Shown here piece by piece: positions 1 to 10,441 of a stretch of DNA of 64,000 nt (position 1 is the stretch's first letter; every line of letters begins with the position of its first letter). The position numbers were made by a program, and so were the translations under genes. The DNA comes from Micromonospora sp. NBC_01813 (GTDB taxonomy: Bacteria > Actinomycetota > Actinomycetes > Mycobacteriales > Micromonosporaceae): positions 1,490,501-1,554,500 of the forward strand of contig NZ_CP109067.1 of assembly GCF_035917335.1 (NCBI RefSeq), read 5' to 3'. The notes under the pieces were generated by a model. It had not been told where the DNA came from. It did not search any database and saw only the letters and a list, made by a program, of their open reading frames with translations.

Positions 1-1
1 G

Positions 2-811
2 TTGACGCGGCATCCGGGGGTGGACGCGGTCACGTTCACGGGTGAGTCGGCGACGGGGTCGGCGATCATGCGGGCGGCTGCTGACGGGGTGAAGGCGGTG
101 TCGTTCGAGCTGGGCGGCAAGAACGCCGGTCTGGTGTTCGCCGACGCGGATCTGGACGCCGCCGTGGCGGGTTCGGTGCGGTCGTCGTTCACCAACGGCG
201 GCCAGGTGTGTCTGTGCACGGAGCGGTTGTATGTGCAGCGGCCGGTGTTCGACGAGTTCGTCGACCGGCTGGCGGCCGCCGCCCGGGACGCCCGCTACGG
301 CTGGCCGGCCGACGGGTCGATTGCGACGATGCCGTTGATCTCGCAGGCGCATCGGGACAAGGTGCTGGGCTACTACGACCTGGCCCGCGTCGAGGGCGCT
401 GAGGTGTTGGCCGGGGGTGGGGTGCCGGTGTTCGGCGATGCCCGGGATGGTGGCGCGTACGTCGAGTCGACGGTGGTGACCGGGTTGGGTCAGTCGGCGC
501 GGTTGCTGCGGGAGGAGGTGTTCGGTCCGGTCTGCCACATCGCGCCGTTCGACACGGAGGAGGAGGCGTTCGCGTTGGCCAACGACTCCGACTACGGCCT
601 CGCGGCGACGGTGTGGACCCGTGATGTGGGGCGGGCGCATCGGGCCGGCGCGCGCCTGGATGTGGGCATCGTGTGGGTGAACACCTGGTTCCTGCGGGAT
701 CTGCGGACGCCGTTCGGTGGGGTGAAGGCTTCCGGGGTGGGCCGGGAGGGTGGCGTGCATTCGCTGGGTTTCTATTCCGAGTTGACCAACGTCTGTGTGG
801 ACTTTTCATGA
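2..811 (+). CDS. Muconate-type semialdehyde dehydrogenase, 5'-truncated
   Basis: Only the C-terminal 269 residues are inside the window; the gene enters from the left. It oxidises a ring-cleavage semialdehyde to the acid with NAD+. The aldehyde dehydrogenase signature FELGGKN is near the start of the visible part, the catalytic cysteine lies in GGQVCLCTERLY, and the C-terminal PFGGVKASGVGREGG motif is intact. The downstream hydratase, acylating dehydrogenase, aldolase, decarboxylase and RidA-type deaminase belong to the 2-aminomuconate branch, so 2-aminomuconate-6-semialdehyde is the likeliest substrate (AmnC/NbaE role); 2-hydroxymuconate semialdehyde is the alternative. Its stop overlaps the next start as ATGA at 808-811, which suggests translational coupling. 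Confidence 0.9.
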   Translation: MTRHPGVDAVTFTGESATGSAIMRAAADGVKAVSFELGGKNAGLVFADADLDAAVAGSVRSSFTNGGQVCLCTERLYVQRPVFDEFVDRLAAAARDARYGWPADGSIATMPLISQAHRDKVLGYYDLARVEGAEVLAGGGVPVFGDARDGGAYVESTVVTGLGQSARLLREEVFGPVCHIAPFDTEEEAFALANDSDYGLAATVWTRDVGRAHRAGARLDVGIVWVNTWFLRDLRTPFGGVKASGVGREGGVHSLGFYSELTNVCVDFS

Positions 812-1653
812 CTGTTGATGTTGATGTTGATGTTGATGTTGAGGCGGCTGTCGCGGCGTTGGTCGGGGCGTATGACACCGGGGTGCCGTGTGCGCCGTTG
901 CGGGACCGCCTGTTGCCGGCCGGTGACGTCGAGGCCGGGTACGCGGTGCAGCGGGCGACGGTTGCCGGTTGGACAGGGGCGGGGCGGCGTCGGGTGGGGG
1001 CGAAGATCGGGTTGACGTCGCCGGTGGTGCAGGCCGCGTTCGGCGTGTTCCAGCCGGATTTCGGGGTGCTGTTCGCCGATATGGCGGTGCCGGATGGTGA
1101 CGAGGTGGACCTGGCCGGGTTGATTCAACCTCGGGTGGAGGCGGAGGTGGCGTTCGTCCTCGGCGTCGATCTGCCGCACGGGCCGGCGACCGTGGTCGAT
1201 GTGCTGCGGGCCACGGAGTTCCTGTTGCCGGCGATCGAGATCGTCGATTCCCGGATCACCGGGTGGGACATCTCGATCGTGGACACGGTGGCGGACAACG
1301 CGTCGTCCGGGCTTTTCGTGTTGGGTGACCGGCCGGTGTCGCCGGCCACCGTGGATCTGCGTGAGTGCGGGATGGTCCTCGAATCGGCCGGTGAGCCGGT
1401 GTCGGTCGGGGCCGGAGCGGCCTGTCTCGGGAACCCGGTGCACGCGGTGGCCTGGTTGGCGTCGACGATGGCCGCTGCCGGGGATCCGCTGCGGGCCGGT
1501 GACATCGTGCTGTCGGGTGCGCTCGGTCCGATGGTGCCGGTCACTCCGGGTGCCGCGTATGAGGCCAGGATCGGCGGGCTCGGTTCGTTGCGGACCAGAT
1601 TCAGCGCGAAGCCGGGGCAGGGTCCTTCGGCCGAGGCAGGGGAGGGGTTGTGA
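808..1653 (+). CDS. 2-oxopent-4-enoate hydratase
   Basis: The enzyme hydrates 2-oxopent-4-enoate to 4-hydroxy-2-oxovalerate (MhpD/XylJ family, fumarylacetoacetase-like fold); 281 aa, slightly longer than the usual 260. [20 protein letters not shown] and GVLFADM match the hydratase rather than the decarboxylase branch, and the metal-site region is seen in [14 protein letters not shown] chose ATG 808 because it overlaps the preceding stop; the frame stays open further upstream, but only inside the dehydrogenase gene. Codons 3-12 are a GTTGAT repeat giving alternating Val-Asp, an unusual N-terminus. The stop at 1651-1653 overlaps the next start. Hydratase and decarboxylase are homologous, so the assignment relative to the gene at 3619 rests on these motifs. 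Confidence 0.85.
   Translation: MTVDVDVDVDVEAAVAALVGAYDTGVPCAPLRDRLLPAGDVEAGYAVQRATVAGWTGAGRRRVGAKIGLTSPVVQAAFGVFQPDFGVLFADMAVPDGDEVDLAGLIQPRVEAEVAFVLGVDLPHGPATVVDVLRATEFLLPAIEIVDSRITGWDISIVDTVADNASSGLFVLGDRPVSPATVDLRECGMVLESAGEPVSVGAGAACLGNPVHAVAWLASTMAAAGDPLRAGDIVLSGALGPMVPVTPGAAYEARIGGLGSLRTRFSAKPGQGPSAEAGEGL
814..843. repeat. GTTGAT hexanucleotide repeat in the hydratase start
   Basis: There are four perfect GTTGAT units (814-837) followed by one GTTGAG. They encode Val-Asp four times directly after the second codon. The unit is six bases, so copy-number change would alter protein length but not the frame. Confidence 0.9.
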
Positions 1654-2594
1654 TGGGTGTCGGGGTGGCGGTGATCGGGTCGGGCAACATCGGCACCGAC
1701 CTGATGATCAAGGTGTTGCGGTTGTCGGAGTCGCTGGACATGGTGGCGATGGTGGGTATCGACCCGGAATCGGACGGTCTGGCCCGCGCCCGCCGGCTCG
1801 GCGTGGCGACGACCGCCGACGGGGTCGACGGCCTGGTCGCGATGCCGGAGTTCGCCGACGTGCGACTCGTCTTCGACGCCACGTCGGCGGGTGCGCACCG
1901 ACGTAACAACGAGGTCCTGCAGGCGCACGGCCGGACGGTGGTCGACCTGACCCCGGCGGCTGTCGGCCCGTACGTGGTGCCGTCGGTGAATCTGGATGTC
2001 CACCTCGGTGTGTCGAACGTCAACATGGTGACCTGTGGCGGGCAGGCGACGGTGCCGGTGGTCGCGGCTGTCGCGGCGGTGGCGCCGGTGGCGTACGCGG
2101 AGATCGTCGCCTCGATCGCGTCCCGCTCGGCGGGGCCGGGGACGCGGGCGAACATCGACGAGTTCACCCAGACGACGGCCCGCGCGTTGGAGGTCGTCGG
2201 CGGTGCCGGCAAGGGTAAGGCGGTGATCGTGTTGAACCCGGCGGATCCGCCGCTGCTGATGCGTGACACCGTGTACTGCCTGGTCCCGGCCGGCGTCGAC
2301 ACCGACCAGGTGGCGGCCTCGGTGGAATCGATGGTGGCGTCGGTCGCCGGCTATGTGCCCGGTTACCGGCTCAAACAGGCCGTGCAGTTCGACCCGGTCG
2401 ACACCTTTGTGCCGGCGTTGGGCGGCCACTTCGTCGGCACCCAGGTGTCGGTGTTCCTGGAGGTGTCCGGTGCCGGGCACTATCTGCCGGCGTATGCCGG
2501 GAATCTGGACATCATGACGTCGGCGGCGTTGCGTACCGCGGAACGTCTAGTCGCTCTGCGCGCCGAGCGGCAGGAGCAGGGGGTGCGGTCGTGA
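1653..2594 (+). CDS. Acetaldehyde dehydrogenase (acylating)
   Basis: It converts acetaldehyde, channelled from the aldolase, to acetyl-CoA using NAD+ and CoA (DmpF/MhpF/BphJ family); 313 aa, the normal length. The N-terminal Rossmann motif [11 protein letters not shown] is present and the acyl-forming cysteine is Cys128 in [17 protein letters not shown] 1653 overlaps the hydratase stop (TGATG); GTG 1650 is a possible alternative adding one residue. GGAGGGG just upstream serves as ribosome site. The aldolase gene follows with a GTGA overlap, as expected for the two-subunit channelling complex. Confidence 0.95.
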   Translation: MGVGVAVIGSGNIGTDLMIKVLRLSESLDMVAMVGIDPESDGLARARRLGVATTADGVDGLVAMPEFADVRLVFDATSAGAHRRNNEVLQAHGRTVVDLTPAAVGPYVVPSVNLDVHLGVSNVNMVTCGGQATVPVVAAVAAVAPVAYAEIVASIASRSAGPGTRANIDEFTQTTARALEVVGGAGKGKAVIVLNPADPPLLMRDTVYCLVPAGVDTDQVAASVESMVASVAGYVPGYRLKQAVQFDPVDTFVPALGGHFVGTQVSVFLEVSGAGHYLPAYAGNLDIMTSAALRTAERLVALRAERQEQGVRS

Positions 2595-3622
2595 CCCGCC
2601 TGTACATCCAGGATGTGACGTTGCGCGATGGCATGCACGCTATCGGGCACCGGTACACGGTCGGGCAGGTCCGGGAGATCGCCGCCGCGCTGGACGCCGC
2701 CGGGGTGGATGCGATCGAGGTCGCGCACGGCGACGGCCTCGCCGGCTCCAGCGTCACCTATGGTCATGGCGCGGCGTCGGACGCCGACTGGATCGCCGCC
2801 GCCGCCGAGGCGGTCAACCGGGCGACGTTGACGACGTTGCTGCTGCCGGGGATCGGCACGATCGACGATCTGCGGGCGGCCCGGGATCTCGGGGTGACGA
2901 GTGTGCGGATCGCGACGCACTGCACCGAGGCCGACATCGCCGCGCAGCACATCGGCTGGGCGCGTGACAACGGTATGGACGTGGCAGGGTTCCTGATGAT
3001 GTCGCACATGAACACCCCGGACGGGCTCGCGCAGCAGGCGAAGCTGATGGAGTCGTACGGGGCGCACTGCGTGTACGTCACCGACTCGGGTGGCCGGCTG
3101 CTGATGGATGATGTGGCGCAGCGGGTCGACGCCTACCGGGCCGTGTTGGACCCGGGTACGCAGATCGGTATCCACGCCCACCACAACCTGTCGTTGGGGG
3201 TGGCGAACAGCGTGGTCGCGGTGCGGCACGGCACGACCCGGGTGGATGCCTCCCTGGCCGGGATGGGCGCCGGGGCCGGCAACGCCCCCCTGGAGGTGTT
3301 CACCGCTGTGGCGGATCTGCACGGTTGGGCGCACGGCTGTGACACGTTCGCGTTGATGGACGCCGCCGAGGACCTGGTCCGCCCGTTGCAGGACCGCCCG
3401 GTGCGGGTCGACCGGGAAACCCTGTCCCTGGGCTACGCCGGCGTGTACTCCAGCTTCCTGCGCCACGCCGAACGCGCCGCCGACCGCTACAACCTGGACG
3501 TGCGCTCGATTCTGATCGAGTTGGGCCGACGGCGGATGGTCGGCGGTCAGGAAGACATGATCACCGACGTGGCCCTCGACCTCGCCGACGCCGCCAACAC
3601 CGCCCACGGAGGCAGCCAGTGA
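2591..3622 (+). CDS. 4-hydroxy-2-oxovalerate aldolase
   Basis: It cleaves 4-hydroxy-2-oxovalerate to pyruvate and acetaldehyde (DmpG/MhpE/BphI family, HMGL-like TIM barrel); 343 aa is typical. [15 protein letters not shown] near residue 8 supplies the catalytic Arg-Asp pair and a histidine; [11 protein letters not shown] carries the metal-binding histidines. The C-terminal third is the partner-binding domain. GTG 2591 overlaps the acetaldehyde dehydrogenase stop (GTGA). Base composition changes inside this gene: from about 3.35 kb the + strand becomes C-rich and stays so to 4.8 kb. Confidence 0.95.
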   Translation: MTRLYIQDVTLRDGMHAIGHRYTVGQVREIAAALDAAGVDAIEVAHGDGLAGSSVTYGHGAASDADWIAAAAEAVNRATLTTLLLPGIGTIDDLRAARDLGVTSVRIATHCTEADIAAQHIGWARDNGMDVAGFLMMSHMNTPDGLAQQAKLMESYGAHCVYVTDSGGRLLMDDVAQRVDAYRAVLDPGTQIGIHAHHNLSLGVANSVVAVRHGTTRVDASLAGMGAGAGNAPLEVFTAVADLHGWAHGCDTFALMDAAEDLVRPLQDRPVRVDRETLSLGYAGVYSSFLRHAERAADRYNLDVRSILIELGRRRMVGGQEDMITDVALDLADAANTAHGGSQ

Positions 3623-4401
3623 CCGCCATCGCAGACGTTGACCTCGACGACCTGGCTGCCCGCCTCGACCAGGCTGCGGCCACCGGCACCCCCATCCCGC
3701 AACTCGCCGCCGCGCACGGCATCGACGTCGACGCCGCGTACCAGCTGCAGCACGCGTTGATCGCTCGGCGGACCGGCCGGGGCGAACACGTCGTCGGCGT
3801 CAAGATGGGCCTGACCAGCCAGGCGAAAATGGCCCAGGTCGGCGTCGACTCCCCGATCCTCGGCCACCTCACCGACACCACCCAGGTCCCCGACGGTGGC
3901 AGCATCGACATCACCGGGCTGATCCACCCCCGCGTCGAACCGGAGATCGCCTTCCTCCTCGACCGCCCACCGGTGCCGGGGATGCCGTTCACCGACGCCG
4001 TCCGCGCCGTCGCCCCCGCCCTCGAGGTCATCGACTCCCGCTACCGCGATTTCACCTTCTCACTGCCCGACGTGATCGCCGACAACACCTCCGCCGCCCT
4101 GTTCACCATCGGACAGTGGCAGCCGGTCCCCGACAGGATCGACAACCTCGGCGTCCTCCTCGACGTCGACGGCCACACGGTGCAGACCGGCTCGACGGCG
4201 GCGATCCTCGGCGACCCCCGCCGCGCCCTCGCCGCCGGCATAACGCTGGCCGGCCGGCACGGTCCCACCCTGCAAGCAGGGTGGATCTTCCTCGCCGGCG
4301 CCGCCACCGCCGCCGTCCCCCTCACCCCCGGCGTCCACGTCCGCGTGACCGTGCAGGGCCTCGGCACCGCCGCCTTCACCACCACCGGAGGTACGCGGTG
4401 A
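3619..4401 (+). CDS. 4-oxalocrotonate decarboxylase
   Basis: It decarboxylates 2-oxohex-3-enedioate (4-oxalocrotonate) to 2-oxopent-4-enoate (XylI/DmpH/NbaG family); 260 aa. [19 protein letters not shown] and GHLTD follow the decarboxylase pattern, whereas the gene at 808 has the hydratase pattern. [13 protein letters not shown] and [12 protein letters not shown] are the metal-site segments. GTG 3619 overlaps the aldolase stop and GTG of the next gene overlaps this stop. In known pathways this enzyme forms a complex with the hydratase, here placed three genes upstream in the same operon. Confidence 0.85.
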   Translation: MTAIADVDLDDLAARLDQAAATGTPIPQLAAAHGIDVDAAYQLQHALIARRTGRGEHVVGVKMGLTSQAKMAQVGVDSPILGHLTDTTQVPDGGSIDITGLIHPRVEPEIAFLLDRPPVPGMPFTDAVRAVAPALEVIDSRYRDFTFSLPDVIADNTSAALFTIGQWQPVPDRIDNLGVLLDVDGHTVQTGSTAAILGDPRRALAAGITLAGRHGPTLQAGWIFLAGAATAAVPLTPGVHVRVTVQGLGTAAFTTTGGTR

Positions 4402-4826
4402 CCGCGCACCTGGTCGCCGGAAAAGCCACCCCACGCGGCGCGTTCCCGCACGTCAAAACAGCCGCCGGCCTCATCTTCGTCTCCGGCACCTCCAGCCGCC
4501 GCCCCGACAACACCATCGCCGGCGCCGAGGTCGATGCCTTCGGCACCACCGAGCTCGACATCCGGGAACAGACCCGCGCGGTCATCGCCAACATCGCCGA
4601 CCTGCTCACCGCCGCCGGCGCCAGCCTCGCCGACCTGGTGTCCGTCACCACCTACCTGGTCAACATGAACGACTTCGGCGGCTACAACCAGGTCTGGGCC
4701 GAACACTTCGACCACACCGGACCCACCCGCACCACCGTCGCCGTCCACCAACTACCCCACCCACACCTGCTCATCGAAATCCAGGCCGTCGCCGTAGCGC
4801 CGGAAGGAGCCGCAACGCAAAGGTGA
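4398..4826 (+). CDS. RidA-family protein, probable 2-aminomuconate deaminase
   Basis: 142 aa, the size of RidA/YjgF proteins, with [15 protein letters not shown] at the N-terminus, the conserved arginine in [13 protein letters not shown] and [11 protein letters not shown] at the end. In 2-aminophenol and 3-hydroxyanthranilate pathways a RidA homologue (AmnD/NbaF) releases ammonia from 2-aminomuconate to give 4-oxalocrotonate; its place as last gene of this operon makes that the best reading. A general enamine/imine deaminase role cannot be excluded. GTG 4398 overlaps the decarboxylase stop (GTGA). It implies that the operon degrades an aminated ring, for example from tryptophan via 3-hydroxyanthranilate, with the ring-cleavage genes outside the window. 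Confidence 0.8.
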   Translation: MTAHLVAGKATPRGAFPHVKTAAGLIFVSGTSSRRPDNTIAGAEVDAFGTTELDIREQTRAVIANIADLLTAAGASLADLVSVTTYLVNMNDFGGYNQVWAEHFDHTGPTRTTVAVHQLPHPHLLIEIQAVAVAPEGAATQR

Positions 4827-4925
4827 GCGTGACATCACGCTGTGGTGGCGGCGGTTGGTCGCGGTGGTACGGCAAGATGGCGTCTGGCGCAGACGTACGC
4901 ATCGACGACCATTCCCGGAGACACC

Positions 4926-6086
4926 GTGACCACAGACGTTCACCCGCAGGTAGACGCGTCGGGCCCGTTCGCCGTTAGGGCCGATCTGGAGACGCCCAAC
5001 CTGCTGCTCGACCTCGATGTGCTGGAACGCAACCTCGACGAGATGGCGGGCCGGTGCCACCAGTATCAGGTGGGGCTGCGCCCGGATGCCCGGACTCACC
5101 GGGTGCCGCAGCTCGCCCGGGCGCAACTGGACCGTGGCGCCGACGGCGTCAGCGTCGCCAAACTTGGTGAGGCCGAAGTACTGGCCGCCGCCGGTGTCTC
5201 CCGGATGACGGTGGCGTACCCGCTCGTCGGGACAGACAAGGCTCAGCGCGCGCTGCGGTTGGCGCAGCGTTGCGAGTTGACGGTAGGAGCGGACAGCGCG
5301 GCAGGTGCCCGTACGCTCGGCGAGGTGTTCGCGGCGGCGGGTCGGTTGCTCGACGTGCTGCTGATCGTGGACAGCGGGGCGGGCCGCTACGGGGTGGATC
5401 CCGTGCAGGCGGCGCGGGTCGCGTGGGACATCGCCGAGTTGCCCGGCGTCCGGCTGACCGGCGTGTTGACCTATGAGGGGTCGGTCCGTGACGCGGTCGA
5501 CCAGGCCGACCTGACCGCCCGGGGCCGGGCGGTGGCCGGAGCGATGGTGGAGGCTGCGGAGGCGATCCGGTCAGCTGGGCTGACACTGTCGACGATCTCA
5601 CTCGCGGCGTCGGCGTCCGCGCGGACGGTGGTAGCCGAGCCCGGGGTGACCGAGATCCGGCCCGGTGCGTACGCATTCAACGACGTCGGTCAGATCGCGT
5701 TGGGCAACGCCACGGTCGCGACCTGTGCGGTGCGGGTGCTCGCCACCGTGGTCAGCCATCCGGAGCCGCACCGGGCCTGCATCGATGCCGGTTGGGCCTC
5801 GCTCGGATCGGGCGGCCTGCCGGCCATGGCAGATCGCAGCGTCTTCGGTGGGACCGGGCTGCTGGTCGGCCTGCCCGGCTGGCAGATCGAACAGCTCTGC
5901 GCGGAGTTCGGCTGGCTGCGCTGGGTCGGTGCCGGGCCGCCGACCGCACTCGACGTGGGGCAACGGGTGCAGATCATCCCCGATCACGTCTCCATGGCCT
6001 TCGCCGGTTCGGCCGAGGTGACGGCGGTGCGCGGCGGTGAGGTGGAGTCGGTCTGGTCGACGATGGGCCCAGGCGCGTCGAGGTGA
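4926..6086 (+). CDS. D-threonine aldolase/D-serine dehydratase-like protein without PLP lysine
   Basis: 386 aa with the alanine-racemase-type N-terminal barrel and a C-terminal DSD-like beta domain (family of D-threonine aldolase and eukaryotic D-serine dehydratase). The family normally reads RPHxKTHK with the first lysine holding PLP; here the stretch is LRPDARTHRVPQ, so His, Lys and the following Lys are Asp, Arg and Arg. The C-terminal metal motif, usually His-x-Cys or His-x-Asp, reads PDHVSMAF. Activity by the classical mechanism is therefore doubtful. GTG 4926 is chosen because GGAGA precedes it by a normal distance; the frame is open to 4842. The next gene starts 4 bases after the stop, so the two are probably one unit. 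Confidence 0.75.
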   Translation: MTTDVHPQVDASGPFAVRADLETPNLLLDLDVLERNLDEMAGRCHQYQVGLRPDARTHRVPQLARAQLDRGADGVSVAKLGEAEVLAAAGVSRMTVAYPLVGTDKAQRALRLAQRCELTVGADSAAGARTLGEVFAAAGRLLDVLLIVDSGAGRYGVDPVQAARVAWDIAELPGVRLTGVLTYEGSVRDAVDQADLTARGRAVAGAMVEAAEAIRSAGLTLSTISLAASASARTVVAEPGVTEIRPGAYAFNDVGQIALGNATVATCAVRVLATVVSHPEPHRACIDAGWASLGSGGLPAMADRSVFGGTGLLVGLPGWQIEQLCAEFGWLRWVGAGPPTALDVGQRVQIIPDHVSMAFAGSAEVTAVRGGEVESVWSTMGPGASR

Positions 6087-6090
6087 TCCG

Positions 6091-6828
<738 letters not shown>

Positions 6829-6856
6829 CCGGCACCGGCCGAGGTTCGTCGGACGG

Positions 6857-8773
6857 CTACCCCGCGCCGCCTGAGCCGTTGTTGGTGGCGATCGCGGTGC
6901 CGTCGGCCGGCACCGCCTCGCCGGCACCACCACGCTGTGCCCCGGCGGTGACAACCGGCCGCTCCGGTTCGCAGAGCGCTGCCAGGTCGTCGGTCAGATC
7001 GTCGCAGCGGCCGTACGGGTCGAGCAGGTGCACGTGCACCGGATCGAGCGCCGGCACCGGCACCTGGGAGATCAGCGGGTGTAGCGGCCGGGTGTCGCAT
7101 TCGTCCCGGCCGAGTAGGTCCTCGTGGAGCTTCTCCCCGGGCCGCAGCCCGGTGTAGATGATTTTTACCGGGTTGTCGTGCTGCTCGGCGATGGTGCGGG
7201 CGACGTCTGCGATCCGCACCGGTTCGCCCATGTCCAGGACGAGCGCCTCGCCGTCGCGGCCGATCGCCGCGGCCTGGACGACCAGCTGCACCGCCTCCTG
7301 GATGGTCATGAAGTATCGGGTGACCTCAGGGTCGGTCACGGTGATCGGCCTGCCGGCCGCAGCCTGGGCGACGAACGCGTGCAGCACCGATCCGCGACTG
7401 CCGAGGACGTTGCCGAACCGGACACTGAGGAACGTGCCCGGGTTCGCGCTGGCGGCGAAGGAGGTGAGGCGCTCGGTGATCCGTTTGGAGTAGCCGAGGA
7501 CGCTGGTGGGGTCGGCGGCCTTGTCGGTGGAGATGTTGACGAACCGTTCGACCCCGACTGCGGCTTCGAGCAACGTCTGGGTGCCCCAGACGTTGGTCTT
7601 CACCGCCTCGCCAGGGTGGCGTTCCAGCAGAGTGAGGTGCTTGAGCGCGGCGGCGTGGAAGACGACCTCGGGGCGCCGGGTCCGCATGACCTGCCGGACG
7701 GTGTCGCTGTCGCGCAGGTCGGCCAGGATCAGGTCGGGGCTGTCGAGCAGCGCGCGGCCGCGAAGTGACAGCTGTACGGCGTGCAGGGCGGATTCGTCAC
7801 GGTCGAGCATCATCAGCTCACCCGGCTGGAACCGTTGGATCTGCCGGCACAGCTCGGAGCCGATGGACCCACCGGCGCCCGTGACGAGGACCCGCTTGCC
7901 GGTCAGGTAGCCGGCGATCGCATCCAGGTCGGTCTCGATCTGGTGGCGGCCGAGCAGGTCGCTGAAGTCGGGGTCCCGCAGGTCGGTGACGGCGGGCTCG
8001 TTGTCCAGCAGTTCGCTGACGGAAGGCACCACCTTGAACCGGGCGCCGGCCTGGTGGGCGAGCTGACGGACCTCGCGGATCAGCGCCGCGTCCGCGTTGG
8101 CGACCGCCGACACGACGGTGGTCGCTCCGGTGCTGGCCGCGGCGGCCGGGATGTCGTGGCGGCCACCGAGCACGGGTACGCCGTTGACCCGCAGCTGTCG
8201 TTTCGCGGGGTCGTCGTCGAGCAGCCCGACGGGCAGGTACCGTCCGTTGGGTTCGTCGAGCATCGCTCGGAGCAGGGACTGGCCGGCGGCACCGGCACCG
8301 AACAGCAGCACCGGGGCGACGTCACGGCCGGTCGGCCGGCGGCGCCGTTCGCGCTGAAGCCGCCGCAGGTAGCGCACACCGAGCATCTGGACCAGCGCGA
8401 GACAGCCAGCCACCAGCGGCGCGCTCGCCGGCACGGGTCGTTGCGGGGCCGCGAGGTCCAGCAGCAGCAGTACCGCCATGGTGGCCAGTACGCACCGGGA
8501 AACCGCCCACACCTCGTCGAAGCTGCCCGGGCGGTAGCGGTCCCGGTACAGGTAGCCGGCGTGCGCGATCGCGGTGTGCAGCACGATGGCGGCGAGCATC
8601 GCCAGGACGAGCCCGTTGAGGTGGATGCCGGCGAGACCGAACTCGTACCGGGTCCAGACGGCGACGATCAGGCCGCTGCACCAGGCACCCAGGTCGGCCA
8701 GCCACAGCGGCGCGACGGTCCGGTCCCGGTTGCGGCGGGTGGTGTTGTCTGGGAGTCGGGTCGATGGATCCAT
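6857..8773 (-). CDS. CapD/PglF-type nucleoside-diphosphate-sugar 4,6-dehydratase, membrane-bound
   Basis: 638 aa. The N-terminal part (about residues 20-140) contains several membrane segments, followed by a nucleotide-binding CoA-like domain (LLFGAGAAGQSLL) and the extended SDR domain with VLVTGAGGSIGSELCRQI, ISTDKAADPTSVLGYSKR and TGLRPGEKLHEDLL. The family converts UDP-GlcNAc to the 4-keto-6-deoxy sugar at the membrane. Together with the DegT aminotransferase (11148) and PglD-like acetyltransferase (12296) it forms a bacillosamine-type set. ATG 8773 is chosen since it precedes the first hydrophobic segment; a longer frame to 8911 is less credible. It is divergent from the tyrosine kinase gene, so 8774-8956 should hold both promoters. 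Confidence 0.88.
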   Translation of the reverse strand: MDPSTRLPDNTTRRNRDRTVAPLWLADLGAWCSGLIVAVWTRYEFGLAGIHLNGLVLAMLAAIVLHTAIAHAGYLYRDRYRPGSFDEVWAVSRCVLATMAVLLLLDLAAPQRPVPASAPLVAGCLALVQMLGVRYLRRLQRERRRRPTGRDVAPVLLFGAGAAGQSLLRAMLDEPNGRYLPVGLLDDDPAKRQLRVNGVPVLGGRHDIPAAAASTGATTVVSAVANADAALIREVRQLAHQAGARFKVVPSVSELLDNEPAVTDLRDPDFSDLLGRHQIETDLDAIAGYLTGKRVLVTGAGGSIGSELCRQIQRFQPGELMMLDRDESALHAVQLSLRGRALLDSPDLILADLRDSDTVRQVMRTRRPEVVFHAAALKHLTLLERHPGEAVKTNVWGTQTLLEAAVGVERFVNISTDKAADPTSVLGYSKRITERLTSFAASANPGTFLSVRFGNVLGSRGSVLHAFVAQAAAGRPITVTDPEVTRYFMTIQEAVQLVVQAAAIGRDGEALVLDMGEPVRIADVARTIAEQHDNPVKIIYTGLRPGEKLHEDLLGRDECDTRPLHPLISQVPVPALDPVHVHLLDPYGRCDDLTDDLAALCEPERPVVTAGAQRGGAGEAVPADGTAIATNNGSGGAG

Positions 8774-8956
8774 TCCAGCCCCGTTCAATCGGCGTACGGC
8801 GTCACCCGGTCGCCCGGTGGCGCGCCTTGGTCTCGTCCACTGGCTACGGTCAGCCGCGGCAATGCCACTATTTGACCAGAAATGCCCCTTAGCTAGTGCA
8901 GATTGGTACAAGATGGCACTGACAATGACGGATCAGGAGTTTTGGAGGCCGTACCG

Positions 8957-10441
8957 ATGGAACTGCGTGACTACTTCGACGCGGTGCGGAAGCGGTGGTG
9001 GTGGGTGGTGGCTGCGGTGGCCGTCGCCGTCACCGCCGCCGTGCTGGTCAACGTGCGAGCCACGCCGCAGTACGCCACCTCGGTGACGTTCTTCGTCTCG
9101 ACCTCCAGCGCACAAGGGGTGGCCGACGCGTACCAGGGCGGACTCTTCTCCCAGCAGCGGGTCAAGTCCTACAGCGGACTGCTCACCAGCGACCGCCTCG
9201 CCGAGTCCGTGGTCAGCCGGCACAGCCTCGGTCTGACCCCCGGCGAGGTGCAGGCGCGCATCAGCGCACGTCCGGTGCCCGACACCGTCCTGCTGCAGGC
9301 CACCGTCACCGACAGCTCACCCACCAGGTCCGAGCAGATCGCCCGGGCGATCGCCCGGGAGTTCGTCGATCTGGTCCAGCGGCTGGAGACCTCACCTGGC
9401 GCCGACCGACCCGCGGTCAAGGTCGAGGTCGTCGCCGGCCCGCTGCTCGCGGCGAACCCGGTCTCGCCCCAACCGGTACGCAACGTGGGACTGGGGTTGT
9501 TCCTCGGTCTCCTGGCCGGGGTCGGCCTCGCGCTGCTACGCGGCCTGCTCGACACCACCGTGCGTACGGTCGAGCAACTGCAGGAGGTTGCCTCGGCGGC
9601 GGTGCTCGGCACCATCCCGCTGGACAGCACGGCACGCCGCGAGCCGCTCGTCATCGGCCGGCAGACCCACTCCGCGCGGGCCGAGGCCTTCCGTCAGCTG
9701 CGGACCAACCTGCAGTTCGCTGACGTGGACAAGCCGATTCGGAGCCTGGTGGTGACCAGCGCGATGCCGAACGAAGGCAAGACGACGACCGCGACCAACC
9801 TGGCCCTGACGTTCGCCGAGGCCGGTAGCTCGGTGGTGTTGGTCGAAGCGGACCTACGCCGCCCGCAGGCTGCCGCGTACCTCGACATGGAGGGTGCCGT
9901 GGGGCTGACCAACGTGTTGGCGGGTCAGGCGGACATCGACGACGTGCTGCAGCGGTGGGGCGACAGCAGCCTGACGGTGCTGCCGAGTGGGTTCATCCCG
10001 CCGAACCCGAGTGAGTTGCTCGGGTCGCAGCAGATGGCCGACCTGCTCGCCAGCCTGCGCGCACGCTTCGACGTGGTCATCGTGGACACCGCGCCGCTGG
10101 TGCCGGTCACCGACGCCGCGCCGATCGCGGCACAGGTCGACGGCGCGATCCTGGTGGGCCGCTGCGCCAAGACCACCGAGGCACATCTGCGGGCGGCGGC
10201 GGCGGCGCTACGGGCGGTCGATGCCCGGCTGCTCGGCTGCGTCCTGAACATGACACCGCATCGCAGCGGCTCGTACCACTACTACTACTACTACGAGTCT
10301 GGCCGGCGGCGGATCAAGAACCCGGTCGCCCCGGCCCGCCAGCGGCAGGTGCCTTCGTCCGAGCCGACTGCCGCCGTCACCGCCGTCACCGCCGTCAGCG
10401 GTGACGAGCCGGTCGCCACCGGCGGCGTCAAGACTTTGTGA
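8957..10441 (+). CDS. Wzc-like polysaccharide co-polymerase with tyrosine kinase domain
   Basis: 494 aa. The Wzz domain is framed by membrane segments at about 15-34 and 176-196; the cytoplasmic BY-kinase follows, with Walker A SAMPNEGKTT (268-277), Walker A' VEADLRRP (297-304) and Walker B VVIVDTAP (373-380). A C-terminal tyrosine cluster (Tyr440 and Tyr442-446) is the expected autophosphorylation site. Such proteins control chain length and export of capsule or exopolysaccharide. ATG 8957 has GGAGG eight bases upstream. The gene ends in convergent overlap (14 bp) with the LMW phosphatase gene. The tail contains a 9-bp repeat (Ala-Val-Thr). Confidence 0.9.
   Translation: MELRDYFDAVRKRWWWVVAAVAVAVTAAVLVNVRATPQYATSVTFFVSTSSAQGVADAYQGGLFSQQRVKSYSGLLTSDRLAESVVSRHSLGLTPGEVQARISARPVPDTVLLQATVTDSSPTRSEQIARAIAREFVDLVQRLETSPGADRPAVKVEVVAGPLLAANPVSPQPVRNVGLGLFLGLLAGVGLALLRGLLDTTVRTVEQLQEVASAAVLGTIPLDSTARREPLVIGRQTHSARAEAFRQLRTNLQFADVDKPIRSLVVTSAMPNEGKTTTATNLALTFAEAGSSVVLVEADLRRPQAAAYLDMEGAVGLTNVLAGQADIDDVLQRWGDSSLTVLPSGFIPPNPSELLGSQQMADLLASLRARFDVVIVDTAPLVPVTDAAPIAAQVDGAILVGRCAKTTEAHLRAAAAALRAVDARLLGCVLNMTPHRSGSYHYYYYYESGRRRIKNPVAPARQRQVPSSEPTAAVTAVTAVSGDEPVATGGVKTL

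Noticed and set aside
10373-10399. GCCGTCACC repeat in the tail of the Wzc-like gene
   Set aside because: Three 9-bp units in a low-complexity tail are ordinary for high-GC genes.
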